Below are positions 39,149 through 48,181 of a DNA stretch of 64,000 bases, piece by piece. Location of the stretch: positions 62,001 to 126,000 of the forward strand of contig JACJNZ010000055.1 of assembly GCA_014695325.1 (NCBI GenBank), written 5' to 3'. Each line of letters begins with the position of its first letter. Positions within the stretch are counted from its first letter, which is position 1. This DNA comes from Cyanobacteria bacterium FACHB-502. Lineage in GTDB: Bacteria > Cyanobacteriota > Cyanobacteriia > Elainellales > Elainellaceae. Below the pieces are notes generated by a model that was not told the origin of the DNA, did not search any database, and was given only the letters and a program-made list of their open reading frames with translations. A program made the translations under genes and the position numbers.

Positions 39149-39455
39149 CGTATTTTCTACCGTAATAAATGGAGATTGAATCTGGGCAATTAATTCGGGC
39201 GATTAACTTGGGCAAATCAATTGCTCAAGAAACGTGAATCCATTGCAATCCTGCTCGATTCCGATTGATTTCGACTCACACTGACCAACCCTAGCGACTG
39301 AGAACTCTCCTGATTCGATCGGAAATCTTGCTGTGCAATTCTACCGAATTTTGTCGCCTTCTCATGCAAACCGCTCATCAAATTCACTAAATTAATTTTC
39401 CTCCATCAATCTATAAGGGAAAAATCAATAAAAAAATCAATTGAATGGAGATGCT
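39149..39455. other. Short AT-rich gene-free stretch
   Basis: About 300 bases between two leftward genes. I see no coding frame or structured element. Confidence 0.45.
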
Positions 39456-40211
39456 CTAAACAGGGTTGGACGCTAGATGGTGATGGTCATTAAAGCGGCG
39501 AATTTGCCATAAATCCGTGTTAAAGCGGTTTTGGTCGGTGCGATGCCAGCGCGATCGATCGATCCAAAATTCAAACAGTGCGGTATTGCGGGGATGCAGT
39601 CTCCAGGAGCGATCGCAGCCCAGAAGTTCGGCTATCAAGTGCTGCATAATCCAGCTATGGGTAACGATCCAGATTTGTTCTCCGTCCTGGTGGCGATCGA
39701 GCAGTCGCAGCATAAACGCACGGGAACGACTGCGAGCGGCTTCGAGCGATTCTGCACCAGGGATTTGAATCCAGTCGGTCGAGTTTTCAAGCTGTTCACA
39801 AAGCTCAGGATATTTGGCTTTGGCTTCTGCCCAGGTTAAGCCCTGAAAAATACCGTTTTGAAATTCGCGCAGTTCGTCGGCATATTCCACGGGAATCGAT
39901 TGCGTGGTTGAGAGAGCGATTCCAGGCTCGATTGGATCGAGTAGATCATCAACCAGATCGCTCACCACCGCAGGCAGCGGCTCAGCCAGAAACCGCGACA
40001 GTAAGATTTCGGTCGTCTGTACGGCGCGTTTTTGAGGGCTGCTGTAGACCCAAGAGGGCTTCCAGGCTTCGTTTAGGAGTCGATGCGCTAGCTTTTCTGC
40101 CTGTCGTTTGCCTTCTGCCGAAAGCTCAAATTCGCCGTGCCCCTGCATGCGTTTTTGTTGATTGCCCACCGACTGAGCATGACGGATAAACAGCAGCTTG
40201 AGCGGCTTCAT
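39456..40211 (-). CDS. Histidine phosphatase (phosphoglycerate-mutase-like) family protein
   Basis: A 251-residue protein from the ATG at 40211 (MKPLKLLFIRHAQSVGN). The catalytic phosphohistidine motif RHAQ is at the N-terminus. YSSPQKRAVQTTEI and FQNGIFQGLTWAEAKAKYP form the middle, and WIVTHSWIMQHLI carries the second catalytic histidine. This indicates a cobC/PGM-type acid phosphatase rather than glycolytic PGM. The substrate is unknown. The TTG at 40226 is a weaker start. Confidence 0.82.
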   Translation of the reverse strand: MKPLKLLFIRHAQSVGNQQKRMQGHGEFELSAEGKRQAEKLAHRLLNEAWKPSWVYSSPQKRAVQTTEILLSRFLAEPLPAVVSDLVDDLLDPIEPGIALSTTQSIPVEYADELREFQNGIFQGLTWAEAKAKYPELCEQLENSTDWIQIPGAESLEAARSRSRAFMLRLLDRHQDGEQIWIVTHSWIMQHLIAELLGCDRSWRLHPRNTALFEFWIDRSRWHRTDQNRFNTDLWQIRRFNDHHHLASNPV

Positions 40212-40476
40212 GGCCTGATTCCTCAATTTTTTTCTGAGGATACCTCAATTTTGCTGACTTGCTGGCGGCGGTCAGGATTTTCAAATGGATGCTTCGAATA
40301 TATGATAAGCTGACTAAGTTTTGTGACAGAATGCCCGTCCTGAAGGACGACTGGCGTTTGCTTGTTTTTGCCGCCTGATTTTTGTCACAATATACGCTAA
40401 TTCAGGATTGCCTGCTCAAATTTTTGTGGGGCAAGCTGATTCCTGCTACTTGTTTTTCCCTTCTTCTAACAATTGC

Positions 40477-41544
40477 ATGACCCTATCGACTAACCCGCCT
40501 GAACAAATCTCGTCTATTCCGATCGATGCAAAGCAGCTTCCCCTCAAGGACAATCCTTTGCGTCTGAAGCACATCCTCAAAACTCTGCCCAGGGAGTGCT
40601 TTCAAAAAGATATGCGGCAAGCGTGGTCTGCTCTTGGATTTAACGTGTTAATGGTGGGTTTGGGCTACTGGGGGTTGAGTGTCGCTCCCTGGTTTTTGCT
40701 GCCTGTACTGTGGGTATTTACTGGGACTGCCCTCACTGGGTTCTTTGTTCTGGCGCATGACTGCGGACATCGATCGTTTGCAAAGCAGCGTTGGTTAAAT
40801 GATTTGGTGGGACACACCCTGATGCTGCCGCTGATTTATCCTTTTCATGCCTGGCGGATTCTGCACAACCACCACCACAAGTACACCAACAAAATGGACG
40901 TGGACAATGCGTGGCAACCTTTTCGTCCAGAGGTTTACACCCAGTTTGACTTTGCGCTGCAGTGGATCTATCGTCGGGTACGTGGTCGTTTCTGGTGGCT
41001 TGGGTCGATCGGCCACTGGGGTAAGCTGCATTTTGATTGGCGGCAATTTCAGGGTAAAGCCAGAGAACAAGCCAAATTTTCGGTGCTGGTGGTGATTGGG
41101 TTTGCGGCGATTGCATTTCCCGTGCTGTTTGTGACAACGGGCTTCTGGGGCGTCGTGAAGTTCTGGCTAATGCCCTGGCTGGTGTATCACTTCTGGATGA
41201 GCACCTTTACGCTAGTTCACCACACAATGCCCGACATTGCCTTCCAGGAGCCGGATCAGTGGCACGAGGCACTGGCTCAGCTTTCGGGTACGGTTCACTG
41301 CGAGTATGCTTTCTGGGTGGAATGGCTCTGCCATCACATTAATGTGCATGTGCCGCACCATCTCTCAACAGCGATTCCGTCCTACCGTTTGCGAATGGCA
41401 CACGAGAGCCTGCGGAAAAACTGGGGCAGCTATCTCTACGAAACCGAGTTTTCCTGGGCACTGATGCAAGAAATTACCGATCGCTGCCATCTCTACAGCG
41501 CTGATCAGGGCTATCAGTCATTTCAGGACTATCACAGCCGCTAG
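40477..41544 (+). CDS. desA: Acyl-lipid delta-12 (omega-6) fatty-acid desaturase
   Basis: A 355-residue integral membrane diiron desaturase introducing the delta-12 double bond in lipid-bound oleoyl chains, with ferredoxin as electron donor. The three histidine boxes are intact: HDCGH in VLAHDCGHRSF, HNHHH in RILHNHHHKYTN, and HVPHH in HHINVHVPHH, plus the conserved LVHHTMP. The sequence follows cyanobacterial DesA closely, as I recall it (LKTLPRECF, FWLMPWLVYHFWMSTFTLVHH). The ATG at 40477 is chosen over an unconserved upstream extension. DesA genes are commonly cold-induced; a CGTCC-TGAA-GGACG hairpin at 40336-40349 lies upstream. Confidence 0.92.
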   Translation: MTLSTNPPEQISSIPIDAKQLPLKDNPLRLKHILKTLPRECFQKDMRQAWSALGFNVLMVGLGYWGLSVAPWFLLPVLWVFTGTALTGFFVLAHDCGHRSFAKQRWLNDLVGHTLMLPLIYPFHAWRILHNHHHKYTNKMDVDNAWQPFRPEVYTQFDFALQWIYRRVRGRFWWLGSIGHWGKLHFDWRQFQGKAREQAKFSVLVVIGFAAIAFPVLFVTTGFWGVVKFWLMPWLVYHFWMSTFTLVHHTMPDIAFQEPDQWHEALAQLSGTVHCEYAFWVEWLCHHINVHVPHHLSTAIPSYRLRMAHESLRKNWGSYLYETEFSWALMQEITDRCHLYSADQGYQSFQDYHSR

Positions 41545-41593
41545 ATTTAAGGCGATCGAATTGGTGGCTTAAAAAGTCATATAGCCTTTCCAG

Positions 41594-41621
41594 GAGGATG
41601 GATAACCATCCTCTTTTTTTT
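41594..41621 (+). terminator. Rho-independent terminator after desA
   Basis: Perfect stem GAGGATGG (41594-41601) and CCATCCTC (41606-41613) with a 4-base loop is followed by eight T residues. It lies about 50 bases downstream of desA. Confidence 0.9.
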
Positions 41622-41657
41622 GGCTTTGTTGGCTTGATTGGCTTGATTGGCTTGATT
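41622..41657. repeat. 9-bp tandem repeat
   Basis: GGCTTTGTT followed by three GGCTTGATT units forms a 9-bp tandem array directly after the desA terminator and just before the convergent FTR1 gene end. It is non-coding and likely due to slippage. Confidence 0.8.
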
Positions 41658-41664
41658 AGCTAAG

Positions 41665-42612
41665 TTAGCTCTGCTCCGAAGCAGTCTTATTTGAATGAGG
41701 AGATTGCTTGCGATCCGTTAAACTGCGACCGTACAGCCCTCCCACAATTGCTAGAAACAGGATATAACCGATCGCCTGCGCTAGATAGAGCGTTTGCGTA
41801 TAGCCAAAGAGTGCCTTCAGCAGAATTCCCGGAAACTGACGATCGGGCAGAATGCTACTCAAATCCCATACAAGCGGACCCAGCAGACAGGATGACCCCT
41901 GACCAATACACCAGTTTGTATCAGGATTGATTTGCGCCAGCAGTCCGATTGCCCGATCAAAATGGCGCAGCGCAGACACGACTAAGCCCGAAACGATCAG
42001 CAACAGCAGCACCCCCATGGTTTGAAAGAATTGCCGCAGGTTAATCTTGACACCCAGCCGAAATAGCAAAACGCCGATCACCGTTGCGCCTGCTAGCCCT
42101 GCCACGGCTCCGACTACCGGAAGCCAGCCCTGCTGAAATTTTGCCGCGATAAACAGAACCGTCTCGAAGCCTTCGCGCAGTACGGCGATCGCAATCAGTC
42201 CAAACACGCCCCAGCCTGTACCAGTTTCGCCGTTTTCGCTTTTGCCAAGCGCAGAAGTAATTGCGCCTTCCACCTCGGACTTCAAGGCTTTTGCCTGCTG
42301 GGTCATCCAGATCAGCATCCAGCTTAATAAGCCGATTGCCAGTAAACTAAATCCGGTTTCCAGTAGTTCTTTAGTGAGTTTGGCGCTGGGCTGATTTGCC
42401 GTTTCAAGTGCCGCCAAGACGCTGCTCAAGACAATGCCGATCGCCACGCTCGCCGCAACGCCAGCCCCAATTCCCGCATAGACCCAGCGATTCAGGCGAG
42501 ACTGCCCTGCTTTGCTGAGATACGCCAGCACAATGCCCACGACAAGAGCCGCTTCAACGCCCTCGCGGAGCGTTACCACAAACGTCGGCAGAGCCGCACT
42601 CCAATCCATCAT
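41665..42612 (-). CDS. FTR1/EfeU-family iron permease
   Basis: A 315-residue membrane protein with about seven transmembrane helices. Two REGxE motifs typical of the FTR1/EfeU family are present: VTLREGVEAALVVG (about residues 14-27) and LREGFETVLFIA (about 145-156). These glutamates bind iron during translocation across the inner membrane. No EfeO/EfeB or multicopper oxidase partner is next to it. No Fur-box match was seen upstream by eye. It is convergent with desA. Confidence 0.88.
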   Translation of the reverse strand: MMDWSAALPTFVVTLREGVEAALVVGIVLAYLSKAGQSRLNRWVYAGIGAGVAASVAIGIVLSSVLAALETANQPSAKLTKELLETGFSLLAIGLLSWMLIWMTQQAKALKSEVEGAITSALGKSENGETGTGWGVFGLIAIAVLREGFETVLFIAAKFQQGWLPVVGAVAGLAGATVIGVLLFRLGVKINLRQFFQTMGVLLLLIVSGLVVSALRHFDRAIGLLAQINPDTNWCIGQGSSCLLGPLVWDLSSILPDRQFPGILLKALFGYTQTLYLAQAIGYILFLAIVGGLYGRSLTDRKQSPHSNKTASEQS

Positions 42613-42726
42613 GCGTTTTCCTGAGAGCGATGAGAGAAAAGTTCTACCCTTTTAGCGTAAAGGTTCCAGCGCGAAATTCAAGGGAGCGAACCTGCGCACC
42701 CCTCATCAACCCATCGACCCCTCCCC

Positions 42727-43818
42727 TCATTCCCGGCTTTGACTAATCGCCTCTGACAAATAATCTGCCGCCGCTTCGACCATCGCGATCGCATTTTCAT
42801 ACACCATCCGAGTAGGCCCTAGCATTCCGACGCTGCCGACAGGAATGGAGTTGCGCTGGTAGGTAGCAGATACTAACGCACAGGAGCGCATCGGCTCCAG
42901 CGGATTTTCTGCCCCAATTCGTACCGAGACTCGCTTACCCGTTCCTTCCGAGTCTGCCGACTCAAAAATGAGCGACCAGAGCTGATCCTGCTCAGATTCC
43001 AGCAAATGCACGATCGGCTGAACCTGCTGAAGCTCAGAAAATTCGGGCTGTCGCTTCAGGACTTCGGCAACACCGTTGATCAAAATCTGCGTAGAGAGGG
43101 AGAGGCGACGACGCTGATTCAGCTCCAGCAGCGAGGTTTGCAGCAGGGTGGCGTAGCGATCGAACTCGCGCCCCAGTTCTGTCCAGTCTAGCGTGGCGAT
43201 TTCGCTCAGCGTTCTCCCCCGCAGTTCGCTGTTGAGGAAGTTGGAGAGAATTTGCAGCTCTCGGTCGAGGCGATCGCTGTCGGTCTTTTCATCCTCAGAA
43301 AGTGGCAGATCAACAAGGGTCGATTGGGTTTCGTAGGTGTCTAACACCACGATTAGCATCAGCCGCGCTGAATCAAGCTGAACCAACTGCAAATGCTTCA
43401 GCTGGGCTGTGCTGGATTGGGGCAACGTCACCAGGGCAATATAGCCGCTTAGCGTCGATAGGATCTGAGCAGCCCCCCGTAGCAGTGACTCCAGGCTCAT
43501 TTCTTCCCAGTTCAACTGTTCAGTTAGCGTTTGGGCAACCTGACGAGCCAGTGTGTCCGAAGGCGTGACCAATTGATCCACATACAGCCGATAGCCCGAA
43601 TCGGAGGGAATCCGCCCGGCAGAGGTGTGAGGCTGATACAGCAAGCCTGCTTTTTCTAAATAGCCCATCGCGTTTCGAATCGTCGCTGAGCTAACTCTGG
43701 GGTTAAATTCTTCTAACAGCGCTTCTGAGCCAACAGGCTTAGCAGTCGCAATGTAGTAGCGAACTGTTGCGCCAAACACCTGCTGCTGGCGCGAGTTGAG
43801 TTTCACAGGGAAGGACAT
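42727..43818 (-). CDS. hrcA: Heat-shock transcription repressor HrcA
   Basis: A repressor that binds CIRCE elements upstream of groESL/dnaK-type operons. The 363-residue protein has an N-terminal winged-helix domain ([57 protein letters not shown]) and the HrcA inserted and dimerisation domains, ending with the conserved [20 protein letters not shown]. Activity is normally modulated by GroEL. No CIRCE repeat was found in the window, so its targets lie elsewhere. It lies about 95 bases downstream of the rhodanese gene on the same strand. Confidence 0.94.
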   Translation of the reverse strand: MSFPVKLNSRQQQVFGATVRYYIATAKPVGSEALLEEFNPRVSSATIRNAMGYLEKAGLLYQPHTSAGRIPSDSGYRLYVDQLVTPSDTLARQVAQTLTEQLNWEEMSLESLLRGAAQILSTLSGYIALVTLPQSSTAQLKHLQLVQLDSARLMLIVVLDTYETQSTLVDLPLSEDEKTDSDRLDRELQILSNFLNSELRGRTLSEIATLDWTELGREFDRYATLLQTSLLELNQRRRLSLSTQILINGVAEVLKRQPEFSELQQVQPIVHLLESEQDQLWSLIFESADSEGTGKRVSVRIGAENPLEPMRSCALVSATYQRNSIPVGSVGMLGPTRMVYENAIAMVEAAADYLSEAISQSRE

Positions 43819-43912
43819 AAGAGCAACGTCGGAGCAACCGATAGAATGAATGGGAATAGAATGAACGAAAACTGAAGACAGTCCAGAAATCGTCTAGAAA
43901 TCGGGAAGTCAA

Positions 43913-44269
43913 TTAATAGCGCGGAACCGATCGATCGACTCTCAGAGAATAGGCGTCGATGCCGCCCGTGACATTCTTTACTTGAGAAAAGCCCTGATGC
44001 TGCAACCACTGGCACATTTGCGCTGATCGAATTCCATGATGGCACAGCACGATCGTCTCTGTCTGTGGGTCAAACTGGCTGAAGATTTGCCCTGACCACT
44101 CGTTAAACTGGCTCAGCGGCAGGTTCAAAAAACCCTCCAGGGAGGAGAGTGCGACTTCTTCGGGCTCACGAACATCGATAAGCTGCGCTGAATCATCCTG
44201 TGACTTGAGCCGCTCTGCCAGTTGCTCAACTGTAATCGCATCAAAGGTTGGGTTAAATTGGGCTGTCAT
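43913..44269 (-). CDS. Single-domain rhodanese-like protein
   Basis: A 118-residue rhodanese domain. The active-site loop CHHGIRS starts at Cys76 (ETIVLCHHGIRSAQM), and the N-terminal QLIDVREPEE segment is typical. It probably transfers sulfane sulfur; the acceptor is unknown. The loop resembles the GlpE/YgaP type. It is co-directional with hrcA downstream. Confidence 0.88.
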   Translation of the reverse strand: MTAQFNPTFDAITVEQLAERLKSQDDSAQLIDVREPEEVALSSLEGFLNLPLSQFNEWSGQIFSQFDPQTETIVLCHHGIRSAQMCQWLQHQGFSQVKNVTGGIDAYSLRVDRSVPRY

Positions 44270-45010
44270 ACTTTAATACTTCTTCAATACTTCAATTTCA
44301 ATACTTCAAGGTAGTGAGCCGCTGTGAAAGTGGGGCATGAGTGAATTCCAGACTATTCCACTCATCTGGTAAAGGATCACTTAAGTGAATCCCCGACAAA
44401 TCAAGCAAGATCTGCTCTTAAGCTAAGATTTGTTAAGAGGGTATTTTCAAAATCTTAAGTTCAAATTACCCGGAACCCTCGACTTCCGCAAGCCCACTCT
44501 GAACGAAAGGCAAGGGGCACATTATGCATAACCTGTCTCGTCAACCTGTTCCGCTGAGCTCCCGCTGACCTGCTTACCTCCTCACTTCCTCCCCCTCTAA
44601 TCCTCCCCAGGGGGACATCAGCACGATCGCGGAATTCTCGCATCTTCTTTTTGAAAACTTCAAACAGCCAGTCGGTAAACTGCTGATGTGAATCGGGAAG
44701 ATCCTGTCAACAATATCTTTCAGAGACGTCAGATGTGAAGGAGAGAGCCGATGACCGTCAGAGTTCCTGAAAGAAACAACGTTGCTGCCCGCTGGACTCA
44801 AGCAACTGCCATTACCTTTGCACTGTATCTAATAATGAGCCAGTCTCAATCCGCGTTCGATGCAGCACCAGAGTGGCGATCGACCTCAGGTCAGGCTGGG
44901 AGGGTTCAGCTAATCAGCGAGTTCCCGACGCTGCCGTTTCGGTAACGATCGCCAACCCAGCGTTTTCCTTCTGAGGATTGCCGCATTCTACGCCGCACTC
45001 TAGCAGAAGG
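44270..45010. other. Intergenic region upstream of the rhodanese-hrcA genes
   Basis: About 740 bases. It contains one possible small ORF (44751-44945) with a good ribosome binding site. Otherwise no repeat, hairpin or RNA gene was recognised. Confidence 0.5.
44751..44945 (+). CDS. Possible small protein
   Basis: A 64-residue frame with ATG preceded by AAGGAG about 8 bases upstream. It has a short hydrophobic stretch (ATAITFALYLIMSQ, about residues 17-30) and a polar tail. No family is recognised. The ribosome binding site is the main support, and it could be a chance ORF. Confidence 0.35.
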   Translation: MTVRVPERNNVAARWTQATAITFALYLIMSQSQSAFDAAPEWRSTSGQAGRVQLISEFPTLPFR

Positions 45011-46330
45011 TTACTGGCTCAGCGTTTGAATCTGTGTATTGAAGTAATCCACCTTATACCGAAGCTGCTGAGCCAACTGTAGCCCCTGCTGGAAGGCGAC
45101 GAGTGCCTGGGGCTGGTTTCCCCGCTCCTTCAGCAATTGACCAATCTGATCGTAGGTATTCATCATACCCAGCGTGTTGTAGGACTGCTGCTCGACATCC
45201 AGCAAGAGTCGGTAGGCTGCCAGGGCTTCATCGAAGCGGTTTTGAGTGCGGTAAAGCGTAGCAAGTCGCTGAAGCGCATCGCTGGCATAGGCAAGCTGCT
45301 GTACCGATCGCGCTACGGCAAAAGCTTCCTGGTAGTTGGCGATCGCAGCATCAGTTTGTCCCAGGGCAGCAAATCCTTCACCCATTGCCAGTTTAAGTCC
45401 GGGAACAGGTTGCAGGTTACGCTGACTGCGATATAACTCAACGAGCTTCTGCTGGCTGGCAATTGCCTGGGTCGGCTGATTGTTTTCGGTGTAGATGCGT
45501 GCAAGTTGCTCAAGTGCCGTTGCTTGAGTGGTGCGATCGCCTTTTGCCTCAGCTACCTGACTAAGCTGCTCATAGGCGGCGGCTGCGCTGGGATACTCAA
45601 ACCAGGACAAATGGAGATTGCCCAGGGCGGTGAGCAGTTGAATTTGGCGATTCACGTTCTGCTGCTGCTGTGCCTGGGTCAGCAGTTTAGTGTACAGTGC
45701 GACTGCCTGATCCTTTGCCCGGATGGTTTCATACGCTTCAGCAATGCGGAGGGGCAAATTAGGATTGCCTTCGGGTCTTGCCTCAATCTGCTGTTCGATT
45801 TGCTGAAGCCGCTCGGTGATTAGCCGCAGTTCCGTTACTTGACTCTGCCGCCAGGCGACTGCACCCACTCGGCTCAAAGCCGCTACTTCTTCTGGAATGC
45901 TGAGATATCGCCGCAACCGCAGTTCTCGATTAAAAATTTCAAACGCGCCCGGAATATTGCCTGCCTGAAGCTCGGCAAGTGCCTGATTTTGGAGTTCGAC
46001 CAGAGCCGATCGCAGCACGTCTTTTTCCGGCGGGCTCAAGGGACGATCGACCGTCATGGCCGGCAGCAGCGGGTCGGGCTGAGGCTCCAGCGCATTCTCT
46101 GGAATGGCTGTTTCTGGGGCAGTTTCTGATTCTGGGGTGGTTGAGGCTGCGCCTTCTGGAACTGCATTTGGAGCTACATTCTCCGGGCTAGCAGGCGTGG
46201 AAGCAGGCGTTTGTGCCAGAGTGCTGAGGGGAAACGTCAGCAGCATTGCGAGTCCCAGCAAGCAAGCACGCCAGTTGCTCCGCAGGGGAAACTGTTGCGC
46301 ATCGCCCATGAGTTTAATCAACCCGTTCAT
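45011..46330 (-). CDS. Exported TPR-repeat protein
   Basis: A 439-residue protein with a signal peptide (about residues 20-40, ACLLGLAMLLTFPLSTLAQ; an internal ATG at residue 8 is an alternative start). A Pro/Ala/Glu-rich spacer (about 40-90) is followed by roughly seven TPR-like units between about 110 and 430 (e.g. LRIAEAYETIRAKDQAVALY, ATALEQLARIYTENNQPTQA). TPR arrays mediate protein-protein contacts, here likely in the periplasm. The specific role is unknown. Confidence 0.8.
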   Translation of the reverse strand: MNGLIKLMGDAQQFPLRSNWRACLLGLAMLLTFPLSTLAQTPASTPASPENVAPNAVPEGAASTTPESETAPETAIPENALEPQPDPLLPAMTVDRPLSPPEKDVLRSALVELQNQALAELQAGNIPGAFEIFNRELRLRRYLSIPEEVAALSRVGAVAWRQSQVTELRLITERLQQIEQQIEARPEGNPNLPLRIAEAYETIRAKDQAVALYTKLLTQAQQQQNVNRQIQLLTALGNLHLSWFEYPSAAAAYEQLSQVAEAKGDRTTQATALEQLARIYTENNQPTQAIASQQKLVELYRSQRNLQPVPGLKLAMGEGFAALGQTDAAIANYQEAFAVARSVQQLAYASDALQRLATLYRTQNRFDEALAAYRLLLDVEQQSYNTLGMMNTYDQIGQLLKERGNQPQALVAFQQGLQLAQQLRYKVDYFNTQIQTLSQ

Positions 46331-46760
46331 AAACCTCTCCTGTTATCCTGCCTGTTCATCTGCCGTCAATCAGTTGCCGACTGATCAGCCGACTGACCAA
46401 CATGATGGTTGTCTTGCACGGTTTGTTTCTAACCAGCTTACTTAGCTTTCCTGACGCAAACCGGAACACCAGACCCTAGTTTACTCGCTGTCCGATGAGC
46501 AGATGGAGATCTGATGGTTGAGAATCTACTATTATTTATTATTATTAAGAGTATATTTTTTACTCGTAAGATGAAATTTGCAATCAATGCTGCGAATTTT
46601 CGTGCCCTGAGAATAGAGCAGGCGATGCGAAGCACTTTCCCCCGGGGTAGTCGGTAGAATCAGGACATCGCAGTTGATATGCAGTTGACATGAGGTTCAG
46701 TCAGGTTGCTCAATCAAGATTGAAATTTACGGGCAAGTTCTTTGTAAGGGTGAGTCAGGC
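46331..46760. other. Intergenic region upstream of purD
   Basis: About 430 bases between divergent genes, with an AT-rich run near 46530-46560. No gene or repeat was recognised. Confidence 0.5.
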
Positions 46761-48032
46761 GTGAAAGTTTTAGTCATTGGTAATGGCGGGCGCGAACACA
46801 CGATCGCCTGGAAATTGCTCCAGTCCAAGCGGGTGCAGGAAGTGTTTTGCATTCCGGGGAATGGGGGCACGGCAAAGCTGGCAAGATGCCGAAATCTCGC
46901 GCTGTCGGTCACAGATTTTGAGGGCATTGGACGATTTGCCCTGGTCAACAACGTCGCGCTGGTGGTCGTCGGTCCAGAATTACCCTTGGCGGCGGGCGTC
47001 ACTGACTATTTGCAAGCGCAGGGGCTCACGGTGTTTGGTCCAGTGCAAGCGGGCGCACAAATCGAGGCAAGTAAGGCATGGGCAAAAGCCCTGATGCAAG
47101 AAGCTGAAATCCCCACTGCAAAAGCGGCAGTCTTTACCGAGGCGACAGCAGCGATCGATTATGTGAAGGCACAAGGTGCGCCGATCGTGGTCAAAGCAGA
47201 CGGGCTGGCAGCCGGAAAAGGGGTCACGGTCGCAGATACGGTTGAAGCAGCAATCGAGGCAATCGAGGCGGCATTTAACGGACAGTTTGGCGCAGCCGGA
47301 CAAACCGTTGTGATTGAGGAATGCCTCAGCGGGCAGGAAACCTCTGTGCTGGCGATTACCGATGGAATCACGATTCGCCCCTTGGTTCCCGCCCAGGATC
47401 ACAAGCGCATCGGCGAGGGCGACACCGGAGCAAATACGGGCGGCATGGGGGCTTACGCACCTGCCCCGATCGTTACGCCTGCCCTAATGGAGCGGATTCA
47501 GCAGGAAATTCTGGAACCGACGATCGCTGCCTTGAGAAAGCGCGGCATTGACTACCGGGGCGTCCTCTATGCAGGACTGATGATCACGCCCGAAGGCAAT
47601 CCCCAGGTGATCGAATTTAACTGTCGATTTGGCGACCCAGAAACTCAGGCAGTACTACCCCTGTTGGAAACGCCCCTGGAAACCGTTTTGCTGGCCTGCA
47701 CTCAGCAAACCCTCGATCGGTTGCCGCCCCTAGAATGGCATGCCGGAGCATCGGTGTGTGTGGTCGTGGCGGCAGAGAATTACCCAGAAAGCTACCGCAA
47801 AGGAATGCCGATTCAAGGCATCGAGCAGGCGGAGGCGGCTGGGGCAATCGTCTTTCATGCAGGAACTAAGTTCAATCAGCAGGTCATTGCCGACGGCGGG
47901 CGAGTGCTGGGCGTAACGGCGATCGGCGAATCTTTGCAAGATGCAGCTGCGAAGGCTTATCAAGCGGTGGACTGCATTCAGTTTGAGGGTATGTATTACC
48001 GGCGCGATATTGGGCATCGTGCTCTGCAATAA
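46761..48032 (+). CDS. purD: Phosphoribosylamine-glycine ligase
   Basis: An ATP-grasp enzyme making glycinamide ribonucleotide, the second step of purine synthesis. The 423-residue protein starts at GTG (VKVLVIGNGGREHTIAWKL), the standard GARS N-terminus. The ATP-grasp core shows GAPIVVKADGLAAGKGV, VVIEECLSGQETSVLAI, GDTGANTGGMGAYAPAP and the metal-binding VIEFNCRFGDPETQ. Length is normal. It is followed 149 bases on by nblS on the same strand. Confidence 0.96.
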   Translation: MKVLVIGNGGREHTIAWKLLQSKRVQEVFCIPGNGGTAKLARCRNLALSVTDFEGIGRFALVNNVALVVVGPELPLAAGVTDYLQAQGLTVFGPVQAGAQIEASKAWAKALMQEAEIPTAKAAVFTEATAAIDYVKAQGAPIVVKADGLAAGKGVTVADTVEAAIEAIEAAFNGQFGAAGQTVVIEECLSGQETSVLAITDGITIRPLVPAQDHKRIGEGDTGANTGGMGAYAPAPIVTPALMERIQQEILEPTIAALRKRGIDYRGVLYAGLMITPEGNPQVIEFNCRFGDPETQAVLPLLETPLETVLLACTQQTLDRLPPLEWHAGASVCVVVAAENYPESYRKGMPIQGIEQAEAAGAIVFHAGTKFNQQVIADGGRVLGVTAIGESLQDAAAKAYQAVDCIQFEGMYYRRDIGHRALQ

Positions 48033-48181
48033 GCAACTAGAAGGGCGAGCGATGCAGGTTTGACAAAACTTTGTAAAAATTAAGATGTGAGGAGTTAATC
48101 TAGGGATAATTCACCCAAAGTCATCTCCCAAATCTATCTCCTGAATCTATCTACAGTCTCTTGTGACAAGTTGAGCGACCC